Shown here: positions 55,121 to 64,000 of the stretch, in pieces
Layout: each line of letters starts with the position of its first letter
Numbering within the stretch: position 1 is the first letter of the stretch
Source of the DNA: Dyella sp. RRB7
Lineage (GTDB): Bacteria; Pseudomonadota; Gammaproteobacteria; Xanthomonadales; Rhodanobacteraceae
Direction of reading: 5' to 3'
Length of the DNA: 64,000 nucleotides
Assembly (NCBI RefSeq): GCF_022761115.1
Contig: NZ_JAKWJS010000010.1
Coordinates: 1 to 64,000 of the forward strand
The notes under the pieces: model-generated
Told to the model about the DNA's origin: nothing
Database searches by the model: none
Seen by the model: the letters and a program-made list of their open reading frames with translations, nothing else
Position numbers and translations under genes: made by a program

Positions 55121-58100
55121 ATGAAACGTATGCTGATCAACGCAACTCAGCGTGAAGAGTTGCGTGTGGCCATCGTCGATGGCCAGACCCTTTACGATCT
55201 CGACATCGAAATCCCGTCCCGCGAGCAAAAAAAGGCCAATATCTACAAGGGCCGCATCACTCGCGTCGAACCCTCCCTTGAAGCCTGCTTCGTCGACTAC
55301 GGCGCCGAACGCCACGGCTTTCTTCCCCTCAAGGAAATCGCCCGCGAGTACTTCACGGCGGGCCTCGATCCCAACAAGTCCAACATCCGCGACCTTCTGA
55401 AGGAAGGCCAGGAAGTGGTCGTGCAGGTCGAGAAGGAAGAGCGCGGCAACAAGGGTGCGGCGCTCACCACCTTCATCAGCCTGGCCGGCCGCTACATGGT
55501 GCTGATGCCCAACAACCCGAAGGCCGGCGGTGTCTCGCGCCGGATCGAGGGCGAGGATCGCCAGGCCCTGAAGGAAGCCCTGGAACACCTCACGGTGCCC
55601 GACGATGTCGGCCTGATCGTGCGTACCGCCGGCATGGGCCGCGACGCCGAGGAGCTGCAGTGGGACCTGGACTACCTGCTGCAATTGTGGAAATCCATCT
55701 CCACCGCGGCCGGCTCCCAGAAGGCGCCGTTCCTGATCTACCAGGAATCGAAGCTGTTCATCCGCGCCCTGCGCGACTACCTGCGCAACGATATCGGCGA
55801 GATCCTCATCGACGAGGAATCGCTGTACAACGACGCCCGCGAATTCGTGCAGCAGGTCATGCCGACCGCGCTGCGCAAGCTCAAGCTGTACCGCGACGAC
55901 ACCCCGCTGTTCTCGCGCTACCAGATCGAGACGCAGATCGAGAGCGCATTTGACCGCCAGGTGCGCCTGCCGTCCGGCGGCTCCATCGTGATCGACCAGA
56001 CCGAAGCGCTGACCGCCATCGACATCAACTCGTCGAAGGCCACCAAGGGCAGCGACATCGAGGAAACGGCGTTCAACACCAACTGCGAAGCGGCGGTGGA
56101 AATCGCCCGCCAGCTGCGCATCCGCGACGCCGGCGGCCTGATCGTGATCGACTTCATCGACATGGACAGTCCCAAGCACCAGCGCGAGGTGGAAGAGCGC
56201 CTCAAGGACGCGCTGAAGCTGGACCGCGCCCGCGTGCAGATCGGTCGCATCAGCCGCTTTGGCCTGCTGGAGATGTCCCGCCAGCGCCTGCGCCCGAGCC
56301 TGGGCGAAGCCACCCAGATCGTCTGCCCGCGCTGCGAAGGCCACGGCCATATCCGCGGCGTGGAATCGCTGTCGCTGTCGACGCTGCGACTGATCGAAGA
56401 ACACGCCATGAAGGACAACACCGGCCAGGTGCTGGTGCAGGCGCCGCCGGCGGTCGCCAACTTCATGCTCAACGAAAAGCGTGCCAGCGTGGTCGAGATC
56501 GAACTGCGCAACAAAGTGCACGTGGTGATCGTGGCGGACGACAAGCTCGAAACGCCGCACATCGAAATCCAGCGCATCCGCGAAGCGGACATGGGCGAGC
56601 ACAGCAAGCCCAGCTACGAGCGCCTTACCGCCGTCGAAGCCTCGGCCATACCGAAGATGGGGCAGACGCTGGGTAGCAGCGAGCAGCCGGCCGTCAGCGG
56701 CATCGTGCCCGCCACGCCCGCCCCCATCCGCGAAGAAGTACCCGATGCGCCCGCGCCGGCAGCACCGCAGGCCAAGCCGGCTCGCCAGCCCGCCGCCGCT
56801 CCGGCGCCCACCGGCGGCGTGATCTCGCGCCTGCTCGGCTGGTTCCGTAGCGGCGCCGCCCCTGCCGCACCGGCCCCCGCAGCCAAGCCCGAGCCGGCTC
56901 CAGCCCAGGCCCGCGGCAATCGTCGCGACGAGCGCGGCCGTCCGGCCCAGGGTGGTCAGCCGGGCAATCGTCAGCAGCCGCAGCAACCGCGTCGCGAGCC
57001 CGGCCAGCAGGGTCAGAAGGGTCAGCCGCAAGCCAAGGGCAACCGCCAGCAGCGCGGTGGCGACCAGGCCCAGCAGCGTCAGCAGCAGGCCCAGGGTCCC
57101 AAGCAGGAGCCGCGTCAGCAGCAGGCCAAGGCCGAAGGCGCCCAGCCGCAGAACGAACGCAAGCAGGGCACGCCACAGCAGCGCCAGGAACCGCGCCAGC
57201 CGCGCCCCGCCCCTGCTCCGCAGCAGCAGCCTGCGGCAGAACAGCCGCTGCCCGCCGCGCAGACCGCCGAGCGCCCTGTCGTCGTGGCCCCCACGGCCGA
57301 CATCGCCAAGGAAGTCATTGCCACGCCAACCGTCGTCGAGACCGCTGTAACGCCCGAGATTGCCGCCAACACGACGCCGGAAACCGAAGGCAGCCAGTCG
57401 CGCCGCCGTCGCGGCCGTCGTGGTGGCCGCCGCCGCCGCCGTCACGAAGACACCGCCCAGGGCGGCAGCCCGTCGCCGGAAGGCGCGGACGAGCACTTCG
57501 ACCTGGACGACGAAGATCGCAATGAAGGTGCCGCCCCTGCAGCTCCGGCCGCCAAGCCAGCCGTTGCTGCGGTCGCCACCGTCGGTGCGGCAGCGGCTGT
57601 CGCCCATGCCATCGACGAGACGCCGGCCGCGCCGATCACATCGGTCGAGGCACCCGTGGCCGCACCACGCGCACAGCCCGCCGAGCACGCACCGGAGCAG
57701 GTGTTGAGTGCTGTGGCGCCGACCTCTTTCAATCTGCCGACCCTTCCCCCTATTCCGGAAGGCCTGGCAGCGGAAGTCGAGGCCCAGGTGGTCAAGGTCG
57801 AGGCACCCGTGGAACCCGTGGTCGTTCACGATGCGATCGCAGCCAGCGAACCGCAGGCTTCCATCCCGGCCTCGCTCACCACCGATGCCGCCGCCAGCAC
57901 CACGCATGAAGTGCCGCCCCCCCGCATCGCCGTGGTTGAACCTGCTCCGGTCACTGCCAGCACCACCGTCGATTTCCAGAAACACCTGGAAACCTCGGCC
58001 CATGTCGAACCGGCCGCCCCGCTGGCGGCCACGGCTGCCGAGCTGGTAAGCGTCCAGCCTGAGCATCAGCATGTGGCGGCACCGGAACCGGCCGCCCCCG

Positions 58101-58231
58101 TCCTGCCGACGCAGGGCGACCTGCTGGCCCACGCAGGACATCCGCCTGCACCGGTAGCGACACCATCGGTCGTGGTCGAGCCTGTCGCCGGCGAAAACGA
58201 CGACGCCAAGAAGGATGCCTCGCACGGCTGA
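55121..58231 (+). CDS. rne: Ribonuclease E
   Basis: RNase E is the main endonuclease of mRNA decay and of rRNA and tRNA processing, and scaffolds the degradosome. The 1036-residue protein has the catalytic half at about 1-510. This includes the S1 domain ([20 protein letters not shown], about 42-61), the DNase I-like domain with [11 protein letters not shown] and DKxxxN-type metal ligands, and the zinc link at Cys402 and Cys405 (CPRCEGHG). From about 520 to the end it is low-complexity Pro/Ala/Gln/Arg, with an arginine-rich RNA-binding block [17 protein letters not shown] near 760. This tail presumably binds partners but has little fixed sequence. A terminator follows. Confidence 0.97.
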   Translation: MKRMLINATQREELRVAIVDGQTLYDLDIEIPSREQKKANIYKGRITRVEPSLEACFVDYGAERHGFLPLKEIAREYFTAGLDPNKSNIRDLLKEGQEVVVQVEKEERGNKGAALTTFISLAGRYMVLMPNNPKAGGVSRRIEGEDRQALKEALEHLTVPDDVGLIVRTAGMGRDAEELQWDLDYLLQLWKSISTAAGSQKAPFLIYQESKLFIRALRDYLRNDIGEILIDEESLYNDAREFVQQVMPTALRKLKLYRDDTPLFSRYQIETQIESAFDRQVRLPSGGSIVIDQTEALTAIDINSSKATKGSDIEETAFNTNCEAAVEIARQLRIRDAGGLIVIDFIDMDSPKHQREVEERLKDALKLDRARVQIGRISRFGLLEMSRQRLRPSLGEATQIVCPRCEGHGHIRGVESLSLSTLRLIEEHAMKDNTGQVLVQAPPAVANFMLNEKRASVVEIELRNKVHVVIVADDKLETPHIEIQRIREADMGEHSKPSYERLTAVEASAIPKMGQTLGSSEQPAVSGIVPATPAPIREEVPDAPAPAAPQAKPARQPAAAPAPTGGVISRLLGWFRSGAAPAAPAPAAKPEPAPAQARGNRRDERGRPAQGGQPGNRQQPQQPRREPGQQGQKGQPQAKGNRQQRGGDQAQQRQQQAQGPKQEPRQQQAKAEGAQPQNERKQGTPQQRQEPRQPRPAPAPQQQPAAEQPLPAAQTAERPVVVAPTADIAKEVIATPTVVETAVTPEIAANTTPETEGSQSRRRRGRRGGRRRRRHEDTAQGGSPSPEGADEHFDLDDEDRNEGAAPAAPAAKPAVAAVATVGAAAAVAHAIDETPAAPITSVEAPVAAPRAQPAEHAPEQVLSAVAPTSFNLPTLPPIPEGLAAEVEAQVVKVEAPVEPVVVHDAIAASEPQASIPASLTTDAAASTTHEVPPPRIAVVEPAPVTASTTVDFQKHLETSAHVEPAAPLAATAAELVSVQPEHQHVAAPEPAAPVLPTQGDLLAHAGHPPAPVATPSVVVEPVAGENDDAKKDASHG

Positions 58232-58253
58232 TGGCCATGCCTCCTTCAGGTAT

Positions 58254-58285
58254 AAAAAAAGCCGGACTCACGTCCGGCTTTTTTT
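58254..58285. terminator. Bidirectional terminator between rne and the response regulator
   Basis: GCCGGAC and GTCCGGC form a 7-bp stem with a TCAC loop, flanked by seven A on one side and seven T on the other. It therefore works on both strands and separates converging rne and the response regulator gene. Confidence 0.93.
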
Positions 58286-58306
58286 ATGTGCTATCCGCAA
58301 TCCGGG

Positions 58307-58960
58307 TCAGTTGCCCACCTGGTTGTTATGCGTATCAAGCAGCCCGTGGATGGTCATCAGGTGCGCCAGGCTGATCACGTGATCCACCTGCAACTTTTCC
58401 ATCAGCCGCTGCTTGTAAGTGGAAACCGTCTTGGGGCTGAGATTGAGCTGCTCGCCGATCATGGTGAGCGCCTTGCCACGCACCAGCATCATGGCCACTT
58501 CAAGCTCACGGCTGGAAAGCGCATCGAACGGCGAGCCCTCGCCATCGAGCGTGGCCAGCGCCAATTGCTGCGCCACCGCCGGCGCCAGGTAGCGCCGGCC
58601 GGTCGAGACCTGGCGCACTGCATCCAGCAGCTCCTCGGCGGTGCAACCCTTGGTGAGATAGCCCAGCGCCCCCGCATCGAGCAGGCGCTTGGGGAAGCGG
58701 GCATCGTCCACCACGGTGACGATGATGATGTGCGTCGGCAGCTTGGAACGCGCCACCCGTTCCGTCAGCTCGATGCCGCTCATGCCCGGCATGTGCACGT
58801 CGACCAGCGCGATATCGGGCGTCTTCGAACGGATGAGCCGCAGCCCGTCCTCGGCCGTGCCTGCTTCACCACTGATGTGAATATCCGGCTGCTGCTGCAG
58901 GATCATCCTGAATCCTGTACGCACCAGCTCGTGATCGTCGATCAAAACCACCTTGATCAC
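58307..58960 (-). CDS. gacA: GacA/UvrY-like response regulator
   Basis: The 217-residue NarL/LuxR-type regulator has a receiver domain with acidic pair DD at 8-9, phospho-acceptor Asp54 (ALVDVHMPG) and the conserved Lys in GYLTKG. A helix-turn-helix follows at about 150-205 (LSSRELEVAMMLVRGK, LNLSPKTVSTYKQRLMEKL). Length and the RYLAPAVAQQLALA segment match UvrY/GacA, which control small regulatory RNAs and secondary metabolism. The GTG at 58960 has AAGGAGG seven bases upstream. Its sensor kinase is not in the window, and the usual neighbours uvrC and pgsA are absent. Confidence 0.85.
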   Translation of the reverse strand: MIKVVLIDDHELVRTGFRMILQQQPDIHISGEAGTAEDGLRLIRSKTPDIALVDVHMPGMSGIELTERVARSKLPTHIIIVTVVDDARFPKRLLDAGALGYLTKGCTAEELLDAVRQVSTGRRYLAPAVAQQLALATLDGEGSPFDALSSRELEVAMMLVRGKALTMIGEQLNLSPKTVSTYKQRLMEKLQVDHVISLAHLMTIHGLLDTHNNQVGN

Positions 58961-59112
58961 CAGGCGCCCTCCTTGGGTTAATTCACCTGAACATAGGCTG
59001 CGATTTCGCTTTATGCAAGCGATAAGCATGGGTGGAAAACGTATTACCCGATCTGCCTACGGAACGTTATGACATTCCCCTACAAGAACTTATTGGCGCC
59101 GTTTTCTTCCGG

Positions 59113-59358
59113 CTACTCTACGCCGGTGGACCAGTTCCTGAGCCCGGCAGCATCGAGGTCGAAATCCTCGACAAGAACGGTCAGCGTGTTGCCACTCTCA
59201 TCCGACCACTGCTGCTCCCCGGTGCGTCGAAGGACCCCGGCAACGGTGGCGCCGTGAACGATCGCGCAGTCGTCCACGCAGGTGCCCACGACATAGCCCT
59301 CGGCCAGTTCGGCCGCGACGCGGTCTTCATAGGGACCAAGAAACCGGATGACGCTCAT
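59113..59358 (-). CDS. Unknown 81-residue protein
   Basis: The product begins MSVIRFLGPYEDRVAAELAE and ends DLDAAGLRNWSTGVE. It is acidic and has two cysteines in GTCVDDCAIV. It has no signal peptide or membrane segment. A GGGGAG ribosome site lies three bases before the ATG, which supports translation. It is 45 bases downstream of tRNA-Leu(TAA) on the same strand and about 150 bases upstream of the gacA-like start, so it may be read from the tRNA transcript. I do not recognise a family. Confidence 0.55.
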   Translation of the reverse strand: MSVIRFLGPYEDRVAAELAEGYVVGTCVDDCAIVHGATVAGVLRRTGEQQWSDESGNTLTVLVEDFDLDAAGLRNWSTGVE

Positions 59359-59402
59359 GACTCTCCCCGGATGCACTGACCGTCCGCAACGCTTTTCATC
59401 GA

Positions 59403-59489
59403 TGGTGCCCGGAGCGGGAATCGAACCCGCATAACCTTTCGGTTGAGGGATTTTAAGTCCCTTGCGTCTACCAGTTTCGCCATCCGGGC
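59403..59489 (-). tRNA. tRNA-Leu (anticodon TAA)
   Basis: This is an 87-base class II cloverleaf with a long variable arm, a seven-base loop carrying TAA, a GGTTCGATTCC T-arm and an encoded CCA. It is the last of a Gly-Cys-Leu trio on the minus strand, the same order as glyW-cysT-leuZ in E. coli. Confidence 0.97.
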
Positions 59490-59562
59490 GGGTCGCGGAA
59501 GCCCTGCATCCTAACATGCGCCTACCCGGCTCCCGAGCCTGTTGGCGAAGGAGTGGCAGCCA

Positions 59563-59588
59563 CAAAAAACCCGCCGGGAGGCGGGTTT
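59563..59588 (-). terminator. Hairpin terminator between tRNA-Cys and tRNA-Leu
   Basis: AAACCCGCC and GGCGGGTTT form a 9-bp stem around GGGA, followed on the minus strand by a T-run. It would end or attenuate transcription after tRNA-Cys, so tRNA-Leu may receive only read-through or have its own promoter. Confidence 0.75.
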
Positions 59589-59604
59589 GATGCTTGGTGC
59601 GCAA

Positions 59605-59678
59605 TGGAGGCCTGGGTCGGAATCGAACCGGCGTACACGGCTTTGCAGGCCGCTGCATGACCACTCTGCCACCAGGCC
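59605..59678 (-). tRNA. tRNA-Cys (anticodon GCA)
   Basis: This is a 74-base cloverleaf with acceptor GGCCTGG, a seven-base loop with GCA, a GTTCGATTCC T-arm and an encoded CCA. It is the middle gene of the Gly-Cys-Leu trio. Confidence 0.97.
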
Positions 59679-59726
59679 ATTGCGCACGAATCGTAACCTG
59701 GATCAGATCACAACCCGCTTAAAAAA

Positions 59727-59751
59727 CAAAACCCCGGGAGTCCGAGGTTTG
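59727..59751 (-). terminator. Weak hairpin between tRNA-Gly and tRNA-Cys
   Basis: An imperfect stem (CAAACC.CGG with CCGGGGTTTTG-type pairing) is followed by a run of T on the minus strand. It may attenuate the tRNA transcript; pairing is poor, so confidence is low. Confidence 0.35.
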
Positions 59752-59759
59752 CTTGAAAC

Positions 59760-59835
<76 letters not shown>

Positions 59836-59848
59836 ATCAGAGTCAGAA

Positions 59849-59876
59849 ATAGTAACAGAACGGCGGCATTTGTGAA
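59849..59876 (-). promoter_or_regulatory. Candidate sigma-70 promoter of the tRNA trio
   Basis: On the minus strand TTCACA and TACTAT are separated by 16 bases, matching the consensus at five and four positions. The -10 box ends 14 bases before tRNA-Gly, close spacing that is normal for tRNA genes. Confidence 0.55.
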
Positions 59877-60116
59877 GAGTCTCGGCCGACTTTTTTTATT
59901 GGCAGGAGACCGGGCACATCGAAACACACCGGGGAACCCGGGCCCAGGGCTTAGGGATAGCCGCCCATTCACGGTGTCATCGCGGCACCTGGATAACCTC
60001 GCCCAAGGAGCCTTTTGGCAACAGTCCGTTCGTCAAGTCACGACTGGTGTCGCTCGCCGATCGTCCTATCTTAGCTGGCAGGCCATTTCGGCACAGTCCA
60101 TTCAAGGGAGTACCAC

Positions 60117-60818
60117 ATGATCGAACGTCGACCTTTCGATGCTCTGGGCGGGGCCAACCACGGTTGGCTCGATGCCAAGCACCACTTCTCCTTTGCCAAT
60201 TACCACGATGCCTCCCGCATGGGCTGGGGCGCGCTGCGCGTGTGGAATGACGACACCATCGCGCCGCAGACCGGGTTTCCGCCGCATCCCCATGGCGACA
60301 TGGAAATCATCACCTATGTGCGCGAAGGCGCGATCACGCACCAGGACAACCTTGGCAACAAGGGCCGCACGGTGGCAGGCGATGTGCAGGTGATGAGCGC
60401 CGGCACCGGTATCACGCATGCGGAGTACAACCTGGAGCCGGGCACCACACGCATCTTCCAGATCTGGATCATCCCGAACCAGCAAGGCAACCCGCCGTCC
60501 TGGGGCACCAAGCCGTTCCCCGTGGGCGATCGTTCGGGCCGCTTCGTGGCACTGGCCAGCGGCTTCAAGGAAGACACCGATGCGCTGCCCTTGCGCACCG
60601 ATGCACGCGTGCTCGGCGCATCGCTGAAGGCCGGTGAAACGGCGTCGTACGAGTTGGGCCCGCAGCGCTTTGCCTATCTGGTGCCGGCCAAGGGCAAGGT
60701 GGAAGTCAACGGCGTGACGCTCGATGCACGCGACGGCGTGGCCATCCGCGACGAACCGAAGTTCACCGTTACCGCGCTGGAAGATGCGGAGCTGGTGCTG
60801 GTCGACGCCTCGCCCTGA
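60117..60818 (+). CDS. Pirin-family protein
   Basis: The 233-residue bicupin has the pirin N-terminal domain with metal-binding residues in PHPHGDMEIITYVREG and the later histidine in GTGITHAEYN. GTTRIFQIWIIPNQQG and a second cupin follow. Bacterial pirins include YhhW-type quercetin 2,3-dioxygenases and redox-sensing proteins; which applies here is unknown. GGGAG lies nine bases before the ATG. The gene is alone, divergent from the tRNA cluster across about 280 bases in which I find no other gene. Confidence 0.92.
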   Translation: MIERRPFDALGGANHGWLDAKHHFSFANYHDASRMGWGALRVWNDDTIAPQTGFPPHPHGDMEIITYVREGAITHQDNLGNKGRTVAGDVQVMSAGTGITHAEYNLEPGTTRIFQIWIIPNQQGNPPSWGTKPFPVGDRSGRFVALASGFKEDTDALPLRTDARVLGASLKAGETASYELGPQRFAYLVPAKGKVEVNGVTLDARDGVAIRDEPKFTVTALEDAELVLVDASP

Positions 60819-60933
60819 GCATCGCCGTACGCGCGGCGGCAGGCACTGGCCTTGCCGCCGCTCGACCATGGTGGGAGTGATCGTCCACGCATGCCTTGCT
60901 ACCCTCGCATGATCCGTCCACACGAGATTGGTC

Positions 60934-61878
60934 ATGAACCACGGCATTCACACCATTGATACCGGTTTTGTACGCCCGCGCTTCGATGCGGCCTATCTCG
61001 TGGTGCAAAACGGTCGCGCCGCGTTTATCGATTGCGGAACCAACTACGCGGTGCCACGCATGCTCGATGCACTGGCCGCGGCCAAGCTCACACCTGCCGA
61101 TGTCGACTGGTTGATCCTCACCCACGTGCACCTGGACCATGCCGGCGGCGCGGGCGAATTGATGGCGCGCTTGCCCAATGCCCACCTCGTGGTGCATCCA
61201 CGCGGCGCACGTCACATGATCGATCCCAGCCAGCTTTGGGCGGGTGCAAGCGCGGTCTACGGCGAGACCGTGATGGCGGCGACTTATGGCAAGTTGCGGC
61301 CCGTTCCCGCCGAGCGCGTCGTCGAGGCGCCCGATGGCCATGTCGTGGCATTGGACGGCCGCGAGCTGCGCTGCCTGGATACCCCGGGACATGCGCGTCA
61401 TCACCTGTGCGTGTACGACGAGCGCGCGAATGTCTGTTTTACCGGCGACACGTTCGGCTTGTCGTATCGCGAGCTCGACACGGCTCAAGGCCCTTTTATC
61501 CTGCCTACGACATCGCCGGTGCAGTTCGACCCCGAGGCGTTGCACGCCTCCATCAAGCGCCTGCTCGCCTTGCAACCCGAGGCCATGTACCTCACCCACT
61601 ACGATCGCGTCAGCGACGTCGCCCGACTGGCTGCCGATCTGCATGTACAGATCGATGCCATGGTGCATATCGCGCAAGCCGCGAACCAGGCCCACTCGGA
61701 TGCAGCGCAACGCCACGAGGCGATGAAACAGGCACTGACGGAACTCTACGAGACTCGTGCACGCGCCCATGGCTGGCCGGGAGACCACGCCCAGTTGCTC
61801 GACCTCCTGGGCATGGATATCGAGCTCAATGCGCAGGGCCTTGGCGTATGGCTGGACAGCCGACGGCAGGCTTCCTAG
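60934..61878 (+). CDS. Metallo-beta-lactamase-fold hydrolase
   Basis: The 314-residue protein has the metal motif THVHLDHAGG (about 67-76), a second histidine in VHPRGARHMID, and later Asp and His ligands in CFTGDTFG and LTHYDRVSD. The fold is that of glyoxalase II-like hydrolases. The C-terminal half from about 235 is helical and not found in plain glyoxalase II. The substrate may be a thioester, lactone or other ester. The ATG at 60934 was preferred over a TTG six bases upstream. It is convergent with the CsaA-like gene. Confidence 0.88.
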   Translation: MNHGIHTIDTGFVRPRFDAAYLVVQNGRAAFIDCGTNYAVPRMLDALAAAKLTPADVDWLILTHVHLDHAGGAGELMARLPNAHLVVHPRGARHMIDPSQLWAGASAVYGETVMAATYGKLRPVPAERVVEAPDGHVVALDGRELRCLDTPGHARHHLCVYDERANVCFTGDTFGLSYRELDTAQGPFILPTTSPVQFDPEALHASIKRLLALQPEAMYLTHYDRVSDVARLAADLHVQIDAMVHIAQAANQAHSDAAQRHEAMKQALTELYETRARAHGWPGDHAQLLDLLGMDIELNAQGLGVWLDSRRQAS

Positions 61879-61909
61879 CCACGTATACGGGCACGCTTGA
61901 CGATGCCTC

Positions 61910-62266
61910 TCAGGCAAGCCTGGTGCCGTTGGGAACGCGACGCTCGATGGTGGTAATCACCACGCCCTCTTCGGTCGGGAAGCCGGTGAGCAGAAACTGC
62001 GAGCGGAACGGGCCGATCTGCTTTTCGGGAAAATTGATCACGCCCACGATCTGCCGGCCCAGCAGGTCCTCGGCCTGGTAGAGCCGCGCGATCTGCGCGC
62101 TGGTCTTCTTCTCGCCATAGGGGCCGAAATCCGCCCACACCTTCCATGCCGGCTTGCGCGCCTCGGGGAATGCTTCCACCCGGGTCACCGTACCGGCCAC
62201 CATCAGCACCTTCTCGAACTCGGCCCAGCTGATGTCCGCCAGGTCTGCCATCTTCGTCTCGCTCAT
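61910..62266 (-). CDS. CsaA-like tRNA-binding domain protein
   Basis: The 118-residue protein is a single oligonucleotide-binding fold of the tRNA_bind type. It has [20 protein letters not shown], the [11 protein letters not shown] strand and [20 protein letters not shown] in the middle. CsaA-type proteins bind tRNA-like RNA and help protein export or folding in Bacillus; in proteobacteria the role is unclear. The ATG at 62266 overlaps the stop of the upstream FAD oxidase by four bases (ATGA), so the two are coupled. Confidence 0.88.
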   Translation of the reverse strand: MSETKMADLADISWAEFEKVLMVAGTVTRVEAFPEARKPAWKVWADFGPYGEKKTSAQIARLYQAEDLLGRQIVGVINFPEKQIGPFRSQFLLTGFPTEEGVVITTIERRVPNGTRLA

Positions 62267-63552
62267 CCTTCCAACCTCGTCTTGAACCAGTCTTTGCCCT
62301 GCTGCCACCAGTAACTGGCCTGCGCACCAAGATAACCCCAGGGGCGATAGGTGCGTGCCAAGCCATAACCACTGAACTGCCTCCAGCGATCATCGCCCTC
62401 GGCGAGCGCCGATGCCAGCAGCTCACCCGCTGCGCACGTGGGTGCCAGGCCGTGCCCGCCAAACGCCTGCGCCCACCACAGCCCGTCGCCCGAGCCGCCG
62501 ATCTGTGGCATCTGGTGACGCGCATAGCTCATCAGGCCCGACCACGCATAGTCGATGCGTACACCCTTGAGCTGGGGAAATACGCGCAGCAGGTCCTGCG
62601 TAAGCAAGCGTTGCACGGCGCGTGGCGAGCGGTCGCGGATGGAAATGCGCCCGCCCCACAACAGCCGCGTATCCGGCAGTGGGCGGTAGTAGTCGAAGGC
62701 AAAGCGCGAATCGTAGATGGCCGAACGCGTATGCAGGCATTCGGCCAGGCGATCACCCAGCGGCTCGGTCACCATCACATAGGTGGCGATGGGCAGGATC
62801 GCCCGGTCGACCTGACGACGCAGTCCGGCGAGGTAGCCACCGCAAGCCAAGACCACCTGGTCGGCATGTACTGCGCCATGTGCGGTTTCGATGCGCCAGC
62901 GCGTGCCATCACGACGAAGCTGCCAGGCGTCGGTGTTCTCGTGGATGCGAACACCCTGCCCGGCTGCTGCACCTGCCAAGCCAATCGCCAGGTTGAGTGG
63001 ATGCAGGTGCAGTGCATTACGTTCGTAGAGGCCGTCGAAATAGCGCTGGGTACGGATGCGCTCGCGCAGCTCGCCCTGCGGCACCCATTCCCATTCGATG
63101 CCGTAATGTTTCGCCAGCAGCGCTTGCCGCTGCCGCAGCACGGCGGGGTCACGAAACCAGTTGGCCCAGACGACGCCCTCGTCTACCACATCGCAGGGAA
63201 TCGCATAGCGCGCCACCTGCTGGCGAATACGCTCCACCGCCTCGGTAGTTAGGCCGAACAAGGTCCTGGCAGCGGCCTCACCCAGCTGATCAAGCAAGGA
63301 TTGCTCACCCAGCGAGTAGCCCGCAAATACGAAGCCGCCATTGCGACCGGATGCACCAAAGCCAACCTGCTCGCGCTCCAGCAGCACAACATCGGCCACA
63401 CCGCGCTCGGCGAGGCCAAGCGCCGTATGCAAACCGGCGAAGCCGCCACCGATGATCGCCACCCGCGCGTCGATGCGCTCCTGCAGCGGCGCATAGGGCG
63501 CGTAGGGCGTAGCCGTGGCGCGGTAATAGGAAACTGCCGGTGACGAGCTCAT
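62263..63552 (-). CDS. FAD-dependent amine/amino acid oxidase (DAO family)
   Basis: The 429-residue protein has the FAD motif [21 protein letters not shown] near residue 33 and [12 protein letters not shown] behind it. The C-terminal FAD contact is in [14 protein letters not shown]. It is closest in layout to PuuB-like gamma-glutamylputrescine oxidases and glycine/D-amino acid oxidases. Substrate cannot be fixed. No puu genes are adjacent, although putrescine genes (aguAB) lie 15 kb away. It is coupled to the CsaA-like gene by a four-base overlap. Confidence 0.88.
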   Translation of the reverse strand: MSSSPAVSYYRATATPYAPYAPLQERIDARVAIIGGGFAGLHTALGLAERGVADVVLLEREQVGFGASGRNGGFVFAGYSLGEQSLLDQLGEAAARTLFGLTTEAVERIRQQVARYAIPCDVVDEGVVWANWFRDPAVLRQRQALLAKHYGIEWEWVPQGELRERIRTQRYFDGLYERNALHLHPLNLAIGLAGAAAGQGVRIHENTDAWQLRRDGTRWRIETAHGAVHADQVVLACGGYLAGLRRQVDRAILPIATYVMVTEPLGDRLAECLHTRSAIYDSRFAFDYYRPLPDTRLLWGGRISIRDRSPRAVQRLLTQDLLRVFPQLKGVRIDYAWSGLMSYARHQMPQIGGSGDGLWWAQAFGGHGLAPTCAAGELLASALAEGDDRWRQFSGYGLARTYRPWGYLGAQASYWWQQGKDWFKTRLEG

Positions 63553-63643
63553 GCGCTATGCGTGCGGTTGTCTCGGTGACGACAAGTAAGCATAACGCAG
63601 GGTTACCACGTCTCTGCGACATGACTCACGACACGGGGCCGAA

Positions 63644-64000
63644 CTACTCGACCAGGCTGACCCCGAGCGGTCGCTCGTCGCTGCGGCCATGGTCGTCCAC
63701 CACGCGAACGGTGTAGTTACCCGCCGCCGGTGGCTGCCAGAAGAACGCCTCGCCCGGCGTCGTGCGTCCGACATACGCATCGTTGACGAACCAGTACATC
63801 TCGCGCACCGAGGCATCGGCATTGGCGCTGAAGGCGATGCGATCCTCCCCTGCCCGCTTCAAGCGCATCGCGTAGATGCTGCCGCGCAAGGGCGATGTCA
63901 TCGCCGGCGGTTCGCCATCGATGCTCGCACCGGTACTACCGCAGGCATCGTTGCGCGGCGGCATGCGTCGGGGAATGCCCGCCTGCACGAACACGCGTTG
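63644..64000 (-). CDS. pbpC: C-terminus of a penicillin-binding protein 1C-like protein (partial)
   Basis: Only the last 118 codons are in the window; the reading frame is open to base 64000. The segment matches the C-terminal BiPBP_C domain of PbpC, with FVQAGIPRRMPP, IAFSANADASVREMYWFVN, a FFWQPPAAGNYTVRVVDDHG strand pair and a final SLVE. PbpC is a periplasmic transglycosylase/transpeptidase of peptidoglycan. The catalytic domains would be to the right of the window. The call rests on this domain and is moderate. Confidence 0.7.
   Translation of the reverse strand, partial: QRVFVQAGIPRRMPPRNDACGSTGASIDGEPPAMTSPLRGSIYAMRLKRAGEDRIAFSANADASVREMYWFVNDAYVGRTTPGEAFFWQPPAAGNYTVRVVDDHGRSDERPLGVSLVE

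Noticed and set aside
54995-58225. Long minus-strand frame opposite rne
   Set aside because: It lies antisense to a certain gene, is Arg/Gly/Leu-rich with no motif, and has no ribosome site.

Overview
The window is GC-rich chromosomal DNA of a gammaproteobacterium of the Xanthomonadales, most likely Rhodanobacteraceae (Dyella, Rhodanobacter or Luteibacter-like). This placement is inferred from gene content and order: tpiA-secG-tRNA-Leu, acnB-acnA-fadD (rpfA/rpfB-like), an rpfE-like gene before recJ, rluC divergent from rne, and a GacA/UvrY-type regulator next to a tRNA Gly-Cys-Leu cluster. No 16S gene or other decisive taxonomic marker is present.

Bases 1-5817 look like the end of an integrative element in the 3' end of a tRNA-Leu(GAG) gene. 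They hold nested IS3-family remnants, a two-gene restriction-modification cassette (a PD-(D/E)XK nuclease fused to an N6-adenine methylase, plus an HsdS-like specificity subunit) and a tyrosine integrase abutting the tRNA. These genes use many A/T-ending codons, unlike the rest of the window.

Bases 5.8-25.3 kb are core genome: tRNA-Leu, secG, tpiA, a short-chain dehydrogenase, a 2-oxoglutarate-type oxygenase, glmM-folP-orn (cell-wall precursor, folate, RNA turnover), sbcB, a DUF2461 gene, a LysR regulator, the divergent aconitases acnB and acnA, a small lipoprotein, fadD, a PilZ protein and dinB. Bases 25.8-29.4 kb carry scpA-scpB-rluB and an ArsC-like gene.

Bases 29.5-34.7 kb form an alcohol/aldehyde oxidation module. 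An AcoR-like sigma-54 activator is divergent from aldehyde dehydrogenase, zinc alcohol dehydrogenase and a DUF779 gene, with a matching -24/-12 promoter. It is followed by an omega-amidase/aminotransferase pair, a LysR/azoreductase divergent pair, a decayed amidohydrolase, a small coiled-coil protein and a stand-alone LigD-type polymerase domain.

Bases 40.4-45.0 kb hold a tightly overlapping minus-strand run: an ABC-F ATPase, an rpfE-like gene and recJ. Next come agmatine-to-putrescine genes (aguA, aguB), a TraB-family protein, a secreted GH18 chitinase, two small cytochromes c, nfuA, phhB with a CPBP-like membrane protein whose catalytic Glu pair is Gln-Gln, rluC, and rne with a long leader. 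The right end has a GacA/UvrY-like response regulator, an 81-residue unknown protein, three tRNAs (Leu, Cys, Gly), a pirin, a metallo-beta-lactamase-fold protein, a CsaA-like RNA-binding protein coupled to a FAD amine oxidase, and the C-terminus of a PBP1C-like protein that leaves the window. No CRISPR array or rRNA gene was found.
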